From positions 1 to 41,126 of the forward strand of contig NZ_SSOJ01000095.1 of the NCBI RefSeq assembly GCF_029871205.1: 41,126 bases of DNA, in the 5' to 3' direction. The notes below the pieces were generated by a model. It did no database searches. It was not told where the DNA came from and saw nothing but the letters and a program-made list of their open reading frames with translations. The DNA is from Pseudomonas sp. BN417. Its GTDB lineage: Bacteria; Pseudomonadota; Gammaproteobacteria; Pseudomonadales; Pseudomonadaceae. The position numbers and the translations under genes were made by a program. Shown here in pieces: positions 33,478-41,126 of the stretch (positions within the stretch are counted from its first letter, which is position 1; each line of letters starts with the position of its first letter).

Positions 33478-34581
33478 ATGAGCGAGCACGAGGCACCGGT
33501 CCTGGCCAGCGTGCGCAACCGCGTCGGCCACCTCACCCTCAACCGCCCGGCCGGGCTGAACGCCCTGACCCTGCCCATGGTGCGCCTGCTCCATCGGCAC
33601 CTCTGGGCCTGGGAACTGGACCCGGACATAGTCGCCGTGGTGATCCGCGGCGCCGGCGAGAAGGCCTTCTGTGCCGGTGGTGACATCCGCATGCTCTACG
33701 AGAGCCATGCGGCCGGCGACAACCAGCACGAGCTGTTCCTTGAAGAGGAATATGCCCTGGACGAATACCTGCACGGTTACGCCAAGCCGGTGCTGGCACT
33801 GATGGACGGTTTCGTCCTCGGCGGCGGCATGGGCCTGGCCCAGTCCGCCTCGCTGCGGGTCATCACCGAACGCACGCGGATGGGCATGCCGGAAGTCGGC
33901 ATCGGCTTCTTCCCGGATGTCGGCGGCAGCTACTTCCTGCCGCGCCTGCCCGGTGAACTGGGCGTCTACCTGGGCGTCACCGGCCACCATGTGCGCGCCG
34001 CCGACGCGCTCTATGCCGGGCTGGCCGACTACTGCCTGCCCAGTGAACGCCTTGCCGAGCTGGACTGGGCGCTGGACAGCCTGAACTGGAGCTACGCCCC
34101 TCGGGAGAACCTCCACCAGTTGCTGGCTGGCCTTGCCACCGAGCGTATTCCGGGTTCGGAGCTGAAGGCTTATCGCCAAGTTATCGACGAAATCTTTTCA
34201 CTGCCCAATCTCCAGGAGATCCGCACTGCATTGCAGTCCGACAGCCGGCCCGACGTACAAGATTGGGCAGAGGAAACGATTCGCCTCCTCAACAAAAATT
34301 CCCCACTCGCCATGGCGGTAACCCTCGAGCTTCTGCGCTGCGGCCGACGTCTTAATCTGGCTGACTGTTTCGATCTTGAGCTGCATCTGGACCGCCAGTG
34401 GTTCGACAAGGGCGACCTGATGGAGGGCATCCGTGCCCTGATCATCGACAAGGACAAGAACCCACGCTGGAACCCGCCGAACCTTGAGGAGTTACAGGAC
34501 GAACAGGTGAAAGCCTTTTTTGCAGGCTTCCATACCCGTCGCACCTCTGCAATAGCTGCTGAACGGCCAGTAACTCAATAG
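33478..34581 (+). CDS. 3-hydroxyisobutyryl-CoA hydrolase
   Basis: A 367-residue member of the crotonase-fold hydrolase branch (HIBCH type), which releases free 3-hydroxyisobutyrate from its CoA ester. It has FCAGGDIRMLY, DGFVLGGGMGLAQ and MPEVGIGFFPDVGGSYFLPRL, with E139 and D147 at the catalytic positions of human HIBCH. The length exceeds that of simple hydratases, as expected. The true start is the ATG at 33478, 2 bp after mmsB. By eye the 3' part (from about 34160 to 34560) uses more AT-ending codons than the 5' part, suggesting a recombination joint inside the gene. Confidence 0.92.
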   Translation: MSEHEAPVLASVRNRVGHLTLNRPAGLNALTLPMVRLLHRHLWAWELDPDIVAVVIRGAGEKAFCAGGDIRMLYESHAAGDNQHELFLEEEYALDEYLHGYAKPVLALMDGFVLGGGMGLAQSASLRVITERTRMGMPEVGIGFFPDVGGSYFLPRLPGELGVYLGVTGHHVRAADALYAGLADYCLPSERLAELDWALDSLNWSYAPRENLHQLLAGLATERIPGSELKAYRQVIDEIFSLPNLQEIRTALQSDSRPDVQDWAEETIRLLNKNSPLAMAVTLELLRCGRRLNLADCFDLELHLDRQWFDKGDLMEGIRALIIDKDKNPRWNPPNLEELQDEQVKAFFAGFHTRRTSAIAAERPVTQ

Positions 34582-34614
34582 CGCCAGGCACGCCCGATCC
34601 GCTGGAGACCTTTA

Positions 34615-35766
34615 ATGCACGATATCGAACTCACCGAAGAACAACGCATGATCCGCGACATGGCGCGCGACTTCGCCCGCGCCGAAGTCGCCCCGCGCGC
34701 CCAGGCCTGGGAAAAGGCCGGCTGGATCGACGACGATCTGGTACGGCAGATGGGCGAGCTGGGCCTGCTCGGCATGGTGGTGCCCGAGGAATGGGGCGGC
34801 ACCTACATCGACTATGTGGCCTATGCCCTGGCGGTGGAGGAAATCTCCGCCGGCGACGGCGCCCTCGGCGCGCTGATGAGCATCCACAACTCGGTGGGCT
34901 GCGGGCCCCTCCTCAAGTACGGCAGCGAAGCACAGAAAGGCCGCTGGCTGGCGGAGCTGGCCAGTGGCGCCGCCATCGGCTGCTTCTGCCTTACCGAACC
35001 CCAGGCTGGCTCGGAAGCGCACAACCTGCGCACCCGTGCCGAGCTCAAGGACGGCCAGTGGGTGCTGAACGGCGCCAAGCAGTTCGTCAGCAACGGCAAG
35101 CGGGCGAAGCTGGCCATCGTCTTCGCGGTGACCGATCCGGAACTGGGCAAGAAAGGCCTGTCCGCCTTCCTGGTGCCCACCGACACCCCCGGCTTCGTGG
35201 TCGACCGCAGCGAGCACAAGATGGGGATCAAGGCCTCGGACACCTGCGCGGTGACCCTGAGCGACTGCCGCATCCCGGAAGAGAACCTGCTGGGCCAGCG
35301 CGGCAAGGGCCTGGCCATCGCCCTGTCGAACCTGGAAGGCGGGCGCATCGGCATCGCCGCCCAGGCCCTGGGCATCGCCCGTGCAGCCTTCGAGGCGGCC
35401 CTGGGCTACGCGCGGGAACGGGTGCAGTTCGGCAAGCCGATCATCGAGCACCAGAGCATCGGCAACCTGCTGGCGGACATGCAGGTCCGTCTCAATGCCG
35501 CGCGCCTGATGATCCTCCACGCCGCGCGCCTGAAGGGCGCCGGCCTGCCCTGCCTGTCCGAAGCCTCCCAGGCCAAGCTGTTCGCTTCAGAAATCGCCGA
35601 GCAGGTGTGCTCCAGCGCCATCCAGGTCCATGGCGGCTACGGCTACCTGGAGGACTACCCGGTGGAGAAGTACTACCGCGATGCGCGGATCACGCAGATC
35701 TACGAAGGCTCCAGCGAAGTACAGCGGCTTTTGATCACTCGGGAAATGACCAATTACACGCTATGA
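34615..35766 (+). CDS. Acyl-CoA dehydrogenase (probable isobutyryl-CoA dehydrogenase)
   Basis: A 383-residue FAD enzyme. [10 protein letters not shown] (126-135), [20 protein letters not shown] and the catalytic Glu E364 in [10 protein letters not shown] are in standard short-chain positions. In this operon it should form methacrylyl-CoA from isobutyryl-CoA; 2-methylbutyryl-CoA is also possible. GGAG precedes the ATG. It is last in the operon, followed by a GTGGGCGCC/GGCGCCCAC hairpin. High-GC codons like mmsA and mmsB. It differs from the other dehydrogenase of the window (4015-5154), which lacks the YEG glutamate. Confidence 0.93.
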   Translation: MHDIELTEEQRMIRDMARDFARAEVAPRAQAWEKAGWIDDDLVRQMGELGLLGMVVPEEWGGTYIDYVAYALAVEEISAGDGALGALMSIHNSVGCGPLLKYGSEAQKGRWLAELASGAAIGCFCLTEPQAGSEAHNLRTRAELKDGQWVLNGAKQFVSNGKRAKLAIVFAVTDPELGKKGLSAFLVPTDTPGFVVDRSEHKMGIKASDTCAVTLSDCRIPEENLLGQRGKGLAIALSNLEGGRIGIAAQALGIARAAFEAALGYARERVQFGKPIIEHQSIGNLLADMQVRLNAARLMILHAARLKGAGLPCLSEASQAKLFASEIAEQVCSSAIQVHGGYGYLEDYPVEKYYRDARITQIYEGSSEVQRLLITREMTNYTL

Positions 35767-35772
35767 AACCAT

Positions 35773-35799
35773 TTGTGGGCGCCTCAGCGGCGCCCACAA
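35773..35799 (+). terminator. Hairpin at the end of the isobutyryl-CoA operon
   Basis: Perfect 11-bp arms TTGTGGGCGCC (35773-35783) and GGCGCCCACAA (35789-35799) with a TCAGC loop, 6 bp after the acyl-CoA dehydrogenase stop. There is no T-tract, so Rho-assisted or REP-like function is possible. Confidence 0.65.
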
Positions 35800-35824
35800 G
35801 CGCCCCAACTACACACCTACGATC

Positions 35825-36592
35825 ATGACAAACATCCAAGACTCGCTAGAAGCGGTATCGCTAGCGGTCAATAACACAGTCAGCTGCAGCCACATCGATG
35901 AAGGTCTGATGTCCATGCCCATCGCCTTGCAAAACAAGCTGCCGTCATCCACTCGCAGCCAACCTATAAGTACTACTGGCTCCCCAAAACGCTATCACCA
36001 AACACGCGAGAAAGCTCTGGAGTTGTTCGCTCAGCGTGGCTACAGCCGAGTCAGTATGCGCGACTTGGCAGAGTTCATGGGCATTCCTGTCGGCTCCCTC
36101 TACAACCACATCGAGAGCAAAGAAGCCTTGCTGTTCGAGCTAATCGAGGAACTATATGAGCAGTTGCTAAATGGCGCGCTGAAACTGTCCCACCGGGACG
36201 TCTCCCCCACAGCACGACTGCTTCTCCTCACTGAAGCCCATCTCCAGCTACACAACGGTATGGGCGCACACTTCCGTTTGGCAGAATACGACCTGCACTG
36301 CCTCGATAACGATCACCAGGAGCGAATCCTAAAGTTGCGCCAACGCTATGAGGCAGTGCTAATAGAAACCGTGGAGCAACTAACCGGAGAGCCAGCATGC
36401 GAGGTCCGCCGTGCCGGCCTAGCTAGCATCGTTTCACAGCTTAATCAGTTACCGGCTTGGCTCGGAGAGGCACCAACTGGCAACACGGCAAAGTTTGAGT
36501 TGCTACGCGAAATGATTATCGGATCCATACGAGGCGTGATCCGGGCCACCCAGAGTTTAGCTAACTCGGTAGCTCAGTCCGGCGGCAGATAG
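35825..36592 (+). CDS. TetR/AcrR-family transcriptional regulator
   Basis: Up to 255 residues. The helix-turn-helix lies at about 60-105 (ALELFAQRGYSRVSMRDLAEFMGIPVGSLYNHIESKEAL), shown here as the typical YNHIESKE motif, followed by an all-helical ligand domain resembling the TetR_C_33-like groups near catabolic operons. The first 50 residues are unlike the family; an ATG at 35909 behind GAAGG is a good alternative start. It lies 58 bp after the isobutyryl-CoA operon and overlaps the convergent LysR gene by 19 bp. It is a candidate repressor of the preceding operon. Confidence 0.82.
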   Translation: MTNIQDSLEAVSLAVNNTVSCSHIDEGLMSMPIALQNKLPSSTRSQPISTTGSPKRYHQTREKALELFAQRGYSRVSMRDLAEFMGIPVGSLYNHIESKEALLFELIEELYEQLLNGALKLSHRDVSPTARLLLLTEAHLQLHNGMGAHFRLAEYDLHCLDNDHQERILKLRQRYEAVLIETVEQLTGEPACEVRRAGLASIVSQLNQLPAWLGEAPTGNTAKFELLREMIIGSIRGVIRATQSLANSVAQSGGR

Positions 36593-37524
36593 CTCATCGA
36601 CGTTGACTCGCCCAACAGTAGCGGCTGGTTAAGCTCGACGCAGGCCCGCAGATATTCGGCTACCCGAGTAATACGACGGAGTTTACGTAGATCCTCGCTG
36701 TAATAGATCCAGAACTGCCGCACTACCTCTATCTCACCCGGAAGAACTTCGCACAGACGCGGGTTATGTCCTGCGAGAAAGCAGGGCAAAATTGCAAGCG
36801 CCCTCCCCTCCAGCGCTGCATGGTAATGAGCAATTACGCTGGTGCTACGCAGCTGGCGAACCGCTCCGGGTACAAGATCATTCAAGTAGAGAAGCTTTGG
36901 GCTGAAGGCTAAGTCTTCAACGTAGGAGATGAACGTGTGCCCGGCCAGGCTTTCGAGGCTGCGAATCGGCGCATTATTGGCCAAGTACTCAGGAGTGGCA
37001 TACAAGCGTAGACGGTAGTCGCAGAGCTTAGAGCAGACATAAGGCCCACGTTGCGGACGCTCCAGCGTGATAGCGATATCAGCCTCACGCCTCGACAAGC
37101 TGACGAAGTGTGGCACCGGGAGGATATCCAGCGAGATGTGTGGATAGCGGTCCTGGAATCGACTCATATGCGGAGTAATGAAACTGGAGCCGAATCCCTC
37201 AGTGCAACCGATGCGCACATGCCCAGACAGTTCCAAACCAGTGCCTGAAACTTGCTCGCAGGCTGCCTGTAGGGTGCTTTCCAGAGTCTCGGCGTAGCGC
37301 AGCATGCGCTGCCCTTCAAGCGTGGGCACGAAACCCGCCGCCCTCGATTTCTCGAATAGCAATGCACCCAGGTTCTGTTCCAGAACACGGATTCGACGCG
37401 AGACCGTAGTGTAGTCAACGCCCAGCCTTCGAGACGCAGCGCTGGCGGTACCGGTGCGCGCCACTTCTAAGAAGAAGCGAAGGTCGTCCCAATTTAAACG
37501 CTCGAGGCTGGCGCAATTTGGCAT
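36574..37524 (-). CDS. LysR-family transcriptional regulator
   Basis: A 316-residue LysR-type regulator. The winged helix-turn-helix is at 10-70 (LRFFLEVARTGTASAASRRLGV, TTVSRRIRVLEQNLG), followed by a periplasmic-binding-protein-like effector domain (about 95-300; GHVRIGCTEGFGSSFI). The start at 37524 has GGAGG seven bases upstream. AT-rich codons. Its 3' end overlaps the TetR gene by 19 bp. It points away from the short-chain dehydrogenase unit; a palindrome at 37590-37607 upstream could be its autoregulatory site. Confidence 0.9.
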   Translation of the reverse strand: MPNCASLERLNWDDLRFFLEVARTGTASAASRRLGVDYTTVSRRIRVLEQNLGALLFEKSRAAGFVPTLEGQRMLRYAETLESTLQAACEQVSGTGLELSGHVRIGCTEGFGSSFITPHMSRFQDRYPHISLDILPVPHFVSLSRREADIAITLERPQRGPYVCSKLCDYRLRLYATPEYLANNAPIRSLESLAGHTFISYVEDLAFSPKLLYLNDLVPGAVRQLRSTSVIAHYHAALEGRALAILPCFLAGHNPRLCEVLPGEIEVVRQFWIYYSEDLRKLRRITRVAEYLRACVELNQPLLLGESTSMSYLPPD

Positions 37525-37589
37525 ATTTTTCCTCCAGTTCGCACGATCAGGGCTTAGCGAGCACGGCGCTCATCACGCGCACTACAATT

Positions 37590-37607
37590 ATCAACGTAAA
37601 TGTTGAT
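37590..37607. promoter_or_regulatory. Candidate LysR-type operator
   Basis: ATCAAC-GTAAAT-GTTGAT is a perfect 6+6+6 palindrome, 66 bp upstream of the LysR start codon. Its half-site spacing and AT-rich core suit a LysR recognition site. Confidence 0.45.
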
Positions 37608-37687
37608 TTCCAAAGCATCATTACCCGATATCGATCCAAAAATCAAGGCAGATCGAACGGCGGCTGCCACAGCGGACCTACGCGCGC

Positions 37688-37762
37688 TTTCAAACAGATT
37701 GAGATGTTCTGAGGACGTTGAACAGCGTCACTAGCTGCGCTGTATTCTTGGCAAGGCCAGGG
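37688..37762 (-). pseudogene. C-terminal scar of an IS5-type transposase
   Basis: The minus strand encodes VPGLAKNTAQLVTLFNVLRTSQSV and a stop. The block GLAKNTAQLVTLF is the C-terminal signature of IS5-type transposases and is related to GLPKSMTQLVML in the remnant at 25201-26445. Only about 24 codons survive. Confidence 0.65.
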
Positions 37763-37835
37763 ACGGACCAAACCCTCAAACATAACCGAACTGGGGCTTG
37801 ATCATCCGAAGGACGCTTCACGTCCCGTGTAAGGA

Positions 37836-38630
37836 TCACGGGGCCACTGTCAGACCACCATCAAGGGGGATAATCGTCCCAGTGAGATAGGCACTTGCAC
37901 GGGAGATCAAATAGATAACGGTGCCGCCAACATCTGCCGCACTGCCAAAGCGATGAGCAGGGATACCATCCAGCACCGCTCGCTCAACCTCTGCATCAGC
38001 GATGACTCCTGCGGTGAGATCACTTGGAAAGTAACCCGGAGCAATGGCGTTGACATTGATATTGCGCGAACGTAAATCTGATGCCAGCGTGCGGCTAAGC
38101 TGATGCATGGCAGCCTTGCTGCAACCATAGGCATAGGCGCCGCCGTAACTTTTCCCGAGAATGCCACCCACTGAACCGATATTGATTATGCGTGCCGGAT
38201 CATCAGATGTGCCGGCCTTTTCCAGCAGGGGACACAGCGCCTGGATCAGCAGAAACGGCGACTGCAGGTTGAGGCTCATCACCGCAGACCAGTCTTTCTC
38301 AGTGACAGAGCCAAGTGGCGGCGCATGAAATACACCGGCGTTGTTAACCAGTGCGTGCAGTTGCGAACAGCAATCCTGCACCGTGCGAAATAGATCAGCC
38401 AACTGATCATCTCGCACAAGGTCACACTCAATGAACTCAAAACCTCCGTACTCCGCCAGTTCATGGTTCAAACTGTCTGCCGCAGCATGGTCCCGCCCAG
38501 CGACCAGCACCCGGCAGCCTGCCGCCACCAGACAGCGGGTAATCATTGCACCAATACCCTTGGCCCCACCTGTAACCAATACTGTTTTGCCGGCAACGGA
38601 AAACAGTCCAGAGATGTCATTGCAAGACAT
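37836..38630 (-). CDS. Short-chain dehydrogenase/reductase
   Basis: A 264-residue classical SDR. The nucleotide-binding TGGAKGIG (20-27), NNAG (97-100), catalytic S153, and Y168xxxK172 (YAYGCSK) are present, with PG near 198-199 and a C-terminal LDGG. It probably oxidises an alcohol or reduces a ketone. The start is set at 38630 (MSCNDISGLF), the usual distance from the TGG motif; an in-frame ATG at 38684 adds 18 unlike residues. It is 175 bp downstream of the diketocamphane-monooxygenase-like gene on the same strand and likely the last gene of that operon. A role in oxidising a ring hydroxyl to the ketone is inference. Confidence 0.88.
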   Translation of the reverse strand: MSCNDISGLFSVAGKTVLVTGGAKGIGAMITRCLVAAGCRVLVAGRDHAAADSLNHELAEYGGFEFIECDLVRDDQLADLFRTVQDCCSQLHALVNNAGVFHAPPLGSVTEKDWSAVMSLNLQSPFLLIQALCPLLEKAGTSDDPARIINIGSVGGILGKSYGGAYAYGCSKAAMHQLSRTLASDLRSRNINVNAIAPGYFPSDLTAGVIADAEVERAVLDGIPAHRFGSAADVGGTVIYLISRASAYLTGTIIPLDGGLTVAP

Positions 38631-38805
38631 ATACCTGAGCTTCTTGTCAGTCGAATAATATGAGCGGTGAAAAATGGCTGCCAAGCAGCAGCCATTTGTG
38701 TCGGATCAACACAGCAAAAACAAGGCAACTTGATCCTCAGTGCCACCTGTTTTTATTAGAACTGATCAAGCCAGGTGGAGGAGACCAGAACCTAGCCTTT
38801 CGTTC

Positions 38806-39897
38806 TCAGGATGTTCTGACGTTGGGTACCACTTCTTGCGCCAAGCGCTGCAGCGACTCGAAATAGGGTTCCGGGTTGTCGATATTGTCATGCGAGTTAA
38901 CGATGACCTGACCGAAGCCGCCGGTGCGCTCGATCATTGCCTCGATCTTGCGCGTCACGGTTTCCGGCGAGCCGCAGAGCCAGACATGGTCGGCAAGGAA
39001 GTCCATGTCGATCTGGCTGGGGTCAATATCTACACCAGCATCGGCGATGATGCCCGGGAACAGATTGAACTTCTTGTAGATCGGGAACAGGTAGTGCTCC
39101 CAGGTCTTGGCCATGCCGCTGGCTTTGGCGCGCTTGCGGGCCTCGGCATCGGAGTCGGCAATGAAGATTTCCCGGGTCACACGGAAGCGCGAGGCTTCCG
39201 GGGTAAAGCCCTTGGACTGCATAGCTGTGGCCCAGGTGTCGTAATGCGAGCGCATGACCTCATGACCACCGAAGAAGGAGATCGGGCTGTAATTGCGCTC
39301 ACCCGCCCACTTCAGCGACGAGGAGTTTTTGGTCAGACCGGTAACGGCGATTTCCAATGCTTCGCGGCCACCCCAAGGGCTGTTGTCGGCGATTTCCACA
39401 TCGTATTCGGGCATGGTATCCGGCCCCGGAAATCCGGCCTGGAAGAACTTGCCCTTGTCCATGAAAGGCTTGCGTGCCCAGACCTTCTCCATCAGCTCCA
39501 GCGCCTCGAACATTTGTTCCTGCAGCGGGCCAATGCCTTCGAAACCGTGCAGGATGGCATCGGTGTGATGTCCACCGGGCGCCACGCCAAGGAAATAGCG
39601 GCCTTCGAGAATCTGTGACAGCCATCCAACCTGAATCGCCAGACTGGCCGGGTTGTGATAGGGCAGCAGGTGGGCCATCGGCGCAAAACGGATATTCTTG
39701 GTGATCGGCGCTGCGGCGCCGATGATGATCTCCGGACAGGGAATGTTTTCCCAAGCCAGGGTCGAATGCTCACCGATCATGAAATCGGTAAACCCCGCCT
39801 GATCACAGACCTGTGCCAGTTTGAGAGACCAATCGAACATCTCCCGTGCCGTGCGGTGCGGAAGGTTATAGGGAGTATGGAAAAAACCGCATTGCAT
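38806..39897 (-). CDS. camE25: 2,5-diketocamphane 1,2-monooxygenase-like flavoprotein (LLM class)
   Basis: A 363-residue luciferase-like FMN-dependent monooxygenase. From memory, it is nearly identical in layout and very similar in sequence to P. putida 2,5-diketocamphane 1,2-monooxygenase (CGFFHTPYNLP, MIGEHSTLAWENIPCPE, GRYFLGVAPGGHHTDAI, PIYKKFNLFPGIIADAG). That enzyme inserts oxygen next to a bicyclic ketone using reduced FMN from a separate reductase. The start at 39897 has GAGG about eight bases upstream. It follows another LLM gene by 68 bp on the same strand. It shares the SEHAS/GEHST-WENIP block with the 3,6-type enzyme at 23057-24193, about 15 kb away. Substrate unproven. Confidence 0.88.
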   Translation of the reverse strand: MQCGFFHTPYNLPHRTAREMFDWSLKLAQVCDQAGFTDFMIGEHSTLAWENIPCPEIIIGAAAPITKNIRFAPMAHLLPYHNPASLAIQVGWLSQILEGRYFLGVAPGGHHTDAILHGFEGIGPLQEQMFEALELMEKVWARKPFMDKGKFFQAGFPGPDTMPEYDVEIADNSPWGGREALEIAVTGLTKNSSSLKWAGERNYSPISFFGGHEVMRSHYDTWATAMQSKGFTPEASRFRVTREIFIADSDAEARKRAKASGMAKTWEHYLFPIYKKFNLFPGIIADAGVDIDPSQIDMDFLADHVWLCGSPETVTRKIEAMIERTGGFGQVIVNSHDNIDNPEPYFESLQRLAQEVVPNVRTS

Positions 39898-39965
39898 AGT
39901 CGTTACCTCTTGTTTTTGTTTACCTTGTCAGGCTGGCGTGCCAGGCATACCGGCCATGCAATCAC

Positions 39966-41120
39966 TTAAACCAGCGTCCCTTCGGCATCCTTGGTCGCGA
40001 ACCGAGGGGCCACCAGGCTGGCAAACTTCTCCAACTCTTCATTGTTCTGCTCCGGGTCCAGGTGGCCCTGGCCAAACATCAGGAACAGTTCGTTGAAGCC
40101 CAGGCGGTCATGCGCGCGGCCGATCTGCTCGGCGATGTCGTCAGCCGAGCCGATCAGCACGTTCGGCATTTTCTGGCCGAACGGGATGAACCACTTGTCC
40201 CAGAACCACTTGTGCTCAGCCATCAACTGCTTGGCCTTGTCCTTGTCATCGGTCAGCATCAGGAAACCACCCCAGGCGGCAACATCCTCGCGGGCAACTT
40301 CGCGCTCATGCTGGCGGGCGGTATCGGCATAGCGGTTCCACAGGGCATCGCAGAAGTCCAGGTCGGCAGCCAGCACGATCGGCTTGCCGCCTTCCCGTGC
40401 CCACATGTCGACGGTGCGCATGCTGCCGGCAAAGCCGCCGTAAATCTTCGGGTGGGGATTCTGGTAGCACTTCGGCGCAATCCCGATCTGGCGCACGATG
40501 CCATCGGCATCCATGCCCTTGCCCATGCTGGCATAGGCCGGGTGACCGGCAGAGCCGCCATTTGGCGGGAACTCCCAGTGCTTGCCCTTGTGGCTGAACA
40601 CGTCGTTGGCCCAGGCCTTCTTGATGACCTGCAGCGACTCCTCGAAGACTTCGCGGTTCAGCGCATCCTGCTCATCGCGGGCCTTGGCGTTGTCCGGCGT
40701 AGTGGCGCTGACCCCCGGACGCGCGGCATAGGAGTCGACCCAGCGCGCATGGTAACCACGGGTGAAACCGACCATCAGCCGCCCTTGGAGCATATGGTCA
40801 AGGGTGGCGATTTCTTCGGCGATGCGCACCGGGTTATGGGTCGGCAGGGTGTACCCCATGATGCCGGCCTTCATCCGCTTGGAATGCAGGCCCACATAGA
40901 GGCTGAACATGCCGGGATGGTTGTTGATCTCAAAACCCTCGATCTGCAGGTGATGCTCAGGTTGGCAGTAGCCTGCGTAGCCAAGCTCATCCGCCAGACG
41001 CACGTAATCGCGCACCTCGGATAGAAAGCGCTGATACAGCTCAGGGCGCTGACCGGCCATGCCCGCTTCCAGCTCATAACGACGACCGATCACACCTGTT
41101 TGCATCAAATGAAACTTCAT
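39966..41120 (-). CDS. LLM class flavin-dependent oxidoreductase
   Basis: A 384-residue bacterial-luciferase-like TIM-barrel protein, complete from the ATG at 41120 to the stop at 39966. Family blocks are RLADELGYAGYCQPEHH, MGYTLPTHNPVRIAEEIATLDHMLQGRLMVGFTRGYH, IYGGFAGS and a C-terminal FNELFLMFGQGHLDPEQ. It is not one of the diketocamphane-type enzymes and I do not recognise its substrate. It probably uses reduced flavin for a hydroxylation or Baeyer-Villiger step. It is upstream of the 2,5-diketocamphane-type gene in what looks like one operon; its promoter and any earlier genes are beyond the right edge of the window. Confidence 0.85.
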   Translation of the reverse strand: MKFHLMQTGVIGRRYELEAGMAGQRPELYQRFLSEVRDYVRLADELGYAGYCQPEHHLQIEGFEINNHPGMFSLYVGLHSKRMKAGIMGYTLPTHNPVRIAEEIATLDHMLQGRLMVGFTRGYHARWVDSYAARPGVSATTPDNAKARDEQDALNREVFEESLQVIKKAWANDVFSHKGKHWEFPPNGGSAGHPAYASMGKGMDADGIVRQIGIAPKCYQNPHPKIYGGFAGSMRTVDMWAREGGKPIVLAADLDFCDALWNRYADTARQHEREVAREDVAAWGGFLMLTDDKDKAKQLMAEHKWFWDKWFIPFGQKMPNVLIGSADDIAEQIGRAHDRLGFNELFLMFGQGHLDPEQNNEELEKFASLVAPRFATKDAEGTLV

Positions 41121-41126
41121 TGGGCC

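Larger units (their letters stand above)
37525..37835. other. Spacer with a palindrome and an IS5 scar
   Basis: This 311-bp gap between the LysR start and the dehydrogenase stop contains ATCAAC-N6-GTTGAT (37590-37607) and an IS5 transposase C-terminal fragment (37688-37762). Nothing else is supported. Confidence 0.5.

Noticed and set aside
38743..38778. CCACCTG...CAGGTGG as terminator between the 2,5-type monooxygenase and the SDR
   Set aside because: Arms are only 7 bp with a 22-nt loop and no U-tract in the transcribed direction; not convincing.
1..41126. tRNA or rRNA genes as island attachment sites
   Set aside because: No cloverleaf-like sequence or rRNA segment was recognised, and no integrase gene is present in the window.

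Overview
The window is Pseudomonas chromosome: high-GC core genes, an oprH-phoP-phoQ operon, a sigma-54 dctA promoter, an EntD/PcpS-type phosphopantetheinyl transferase and class Ia nrdA/nrdB next to an OmpR-type two-component pair. From memory, this set and order resembles the corresponding region of P. aeruginosa-group genomes. Core genes carry several Pseudomonas intergenic palindromes (REP/REPIN-like).

Left half (1-20040, conserved backbone). A minus-strand acyl-CoA operon (acyl-CoA dehydrogenase, amidohydrolase, acyl-CoA ligase, CaiB/AMACR-type enzyme) is followed by dctA with a textbook -24/-12 promoter, an AraC-type regulator, oprH-phoP-phoQ behind four GTTCAG repeats, pcpS, a sensor kinase/response regulator pair, and nrdA and nrdB. 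The nrd region has NrdR-box-like sites, an 11-bp-phased array of DnaA-box-like nonamers, and a LexA-like box ahead of nrdB. Two non-coding stretches look like structured RNAs ending in strong intrinsic terminators (about 11080-11278 minus, and about 19881-20038 plus).

Middle (20050-30200, accessory, visibly more AT-rich). It starts with a truncated IS1182-type transposase and holds a GAF-GGDEF-EAL protein, a broken IS3 orfB, a flavin-dependent monooxygenase closely resembling 3,6-diketocamphane 1,6-monooxygenase, its divergent TetR regulator with a palindrome over a near-consensus promoter, an IS427-type element nested inside an older IS5-type transposase, a dienelactone-hydrolase-family enzyme, a soluble PAS-PAS chemoreceptor-like protein and a decayed MHS transporter.

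Right part (30225-41126). A plus-strand operon encodes the full route from isobutyryl-CoA to propionyl-CoA (mmsA, enoyl-CoA hydratase, mmsB, 3-hydroxyisobutyryl-CoA hydrolase, acyl-CoA dehydrogenase). Next come convergent TetR and LysR regulators. A minus-strand operon then enters from beyond the right edge: an LLM flavin oxidoreductase, a 2,5-diketocamphane 1,2-monooxygenase-like enzyme and a short-chain dehydrogenase.

Main hypothesis: the accessory region is part of a catabolic island for a bicyclic terpenoid or related cyclic ketone. Baeyer-Villiger-type luciferase-like monooxygenases open the ring, hydrolase and dehydrogenase genes assist, and the isobutyryl-CoA operon consumes the branched end product. 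In the known camphor pathway both diketocamphane monooxygenases are used and isobutyryl-CoA is an end product. No P450, CoA ligase for the ring-opened acid, or dedicated flavin reductase is visible here, so the system is incomplete or continues to the right.
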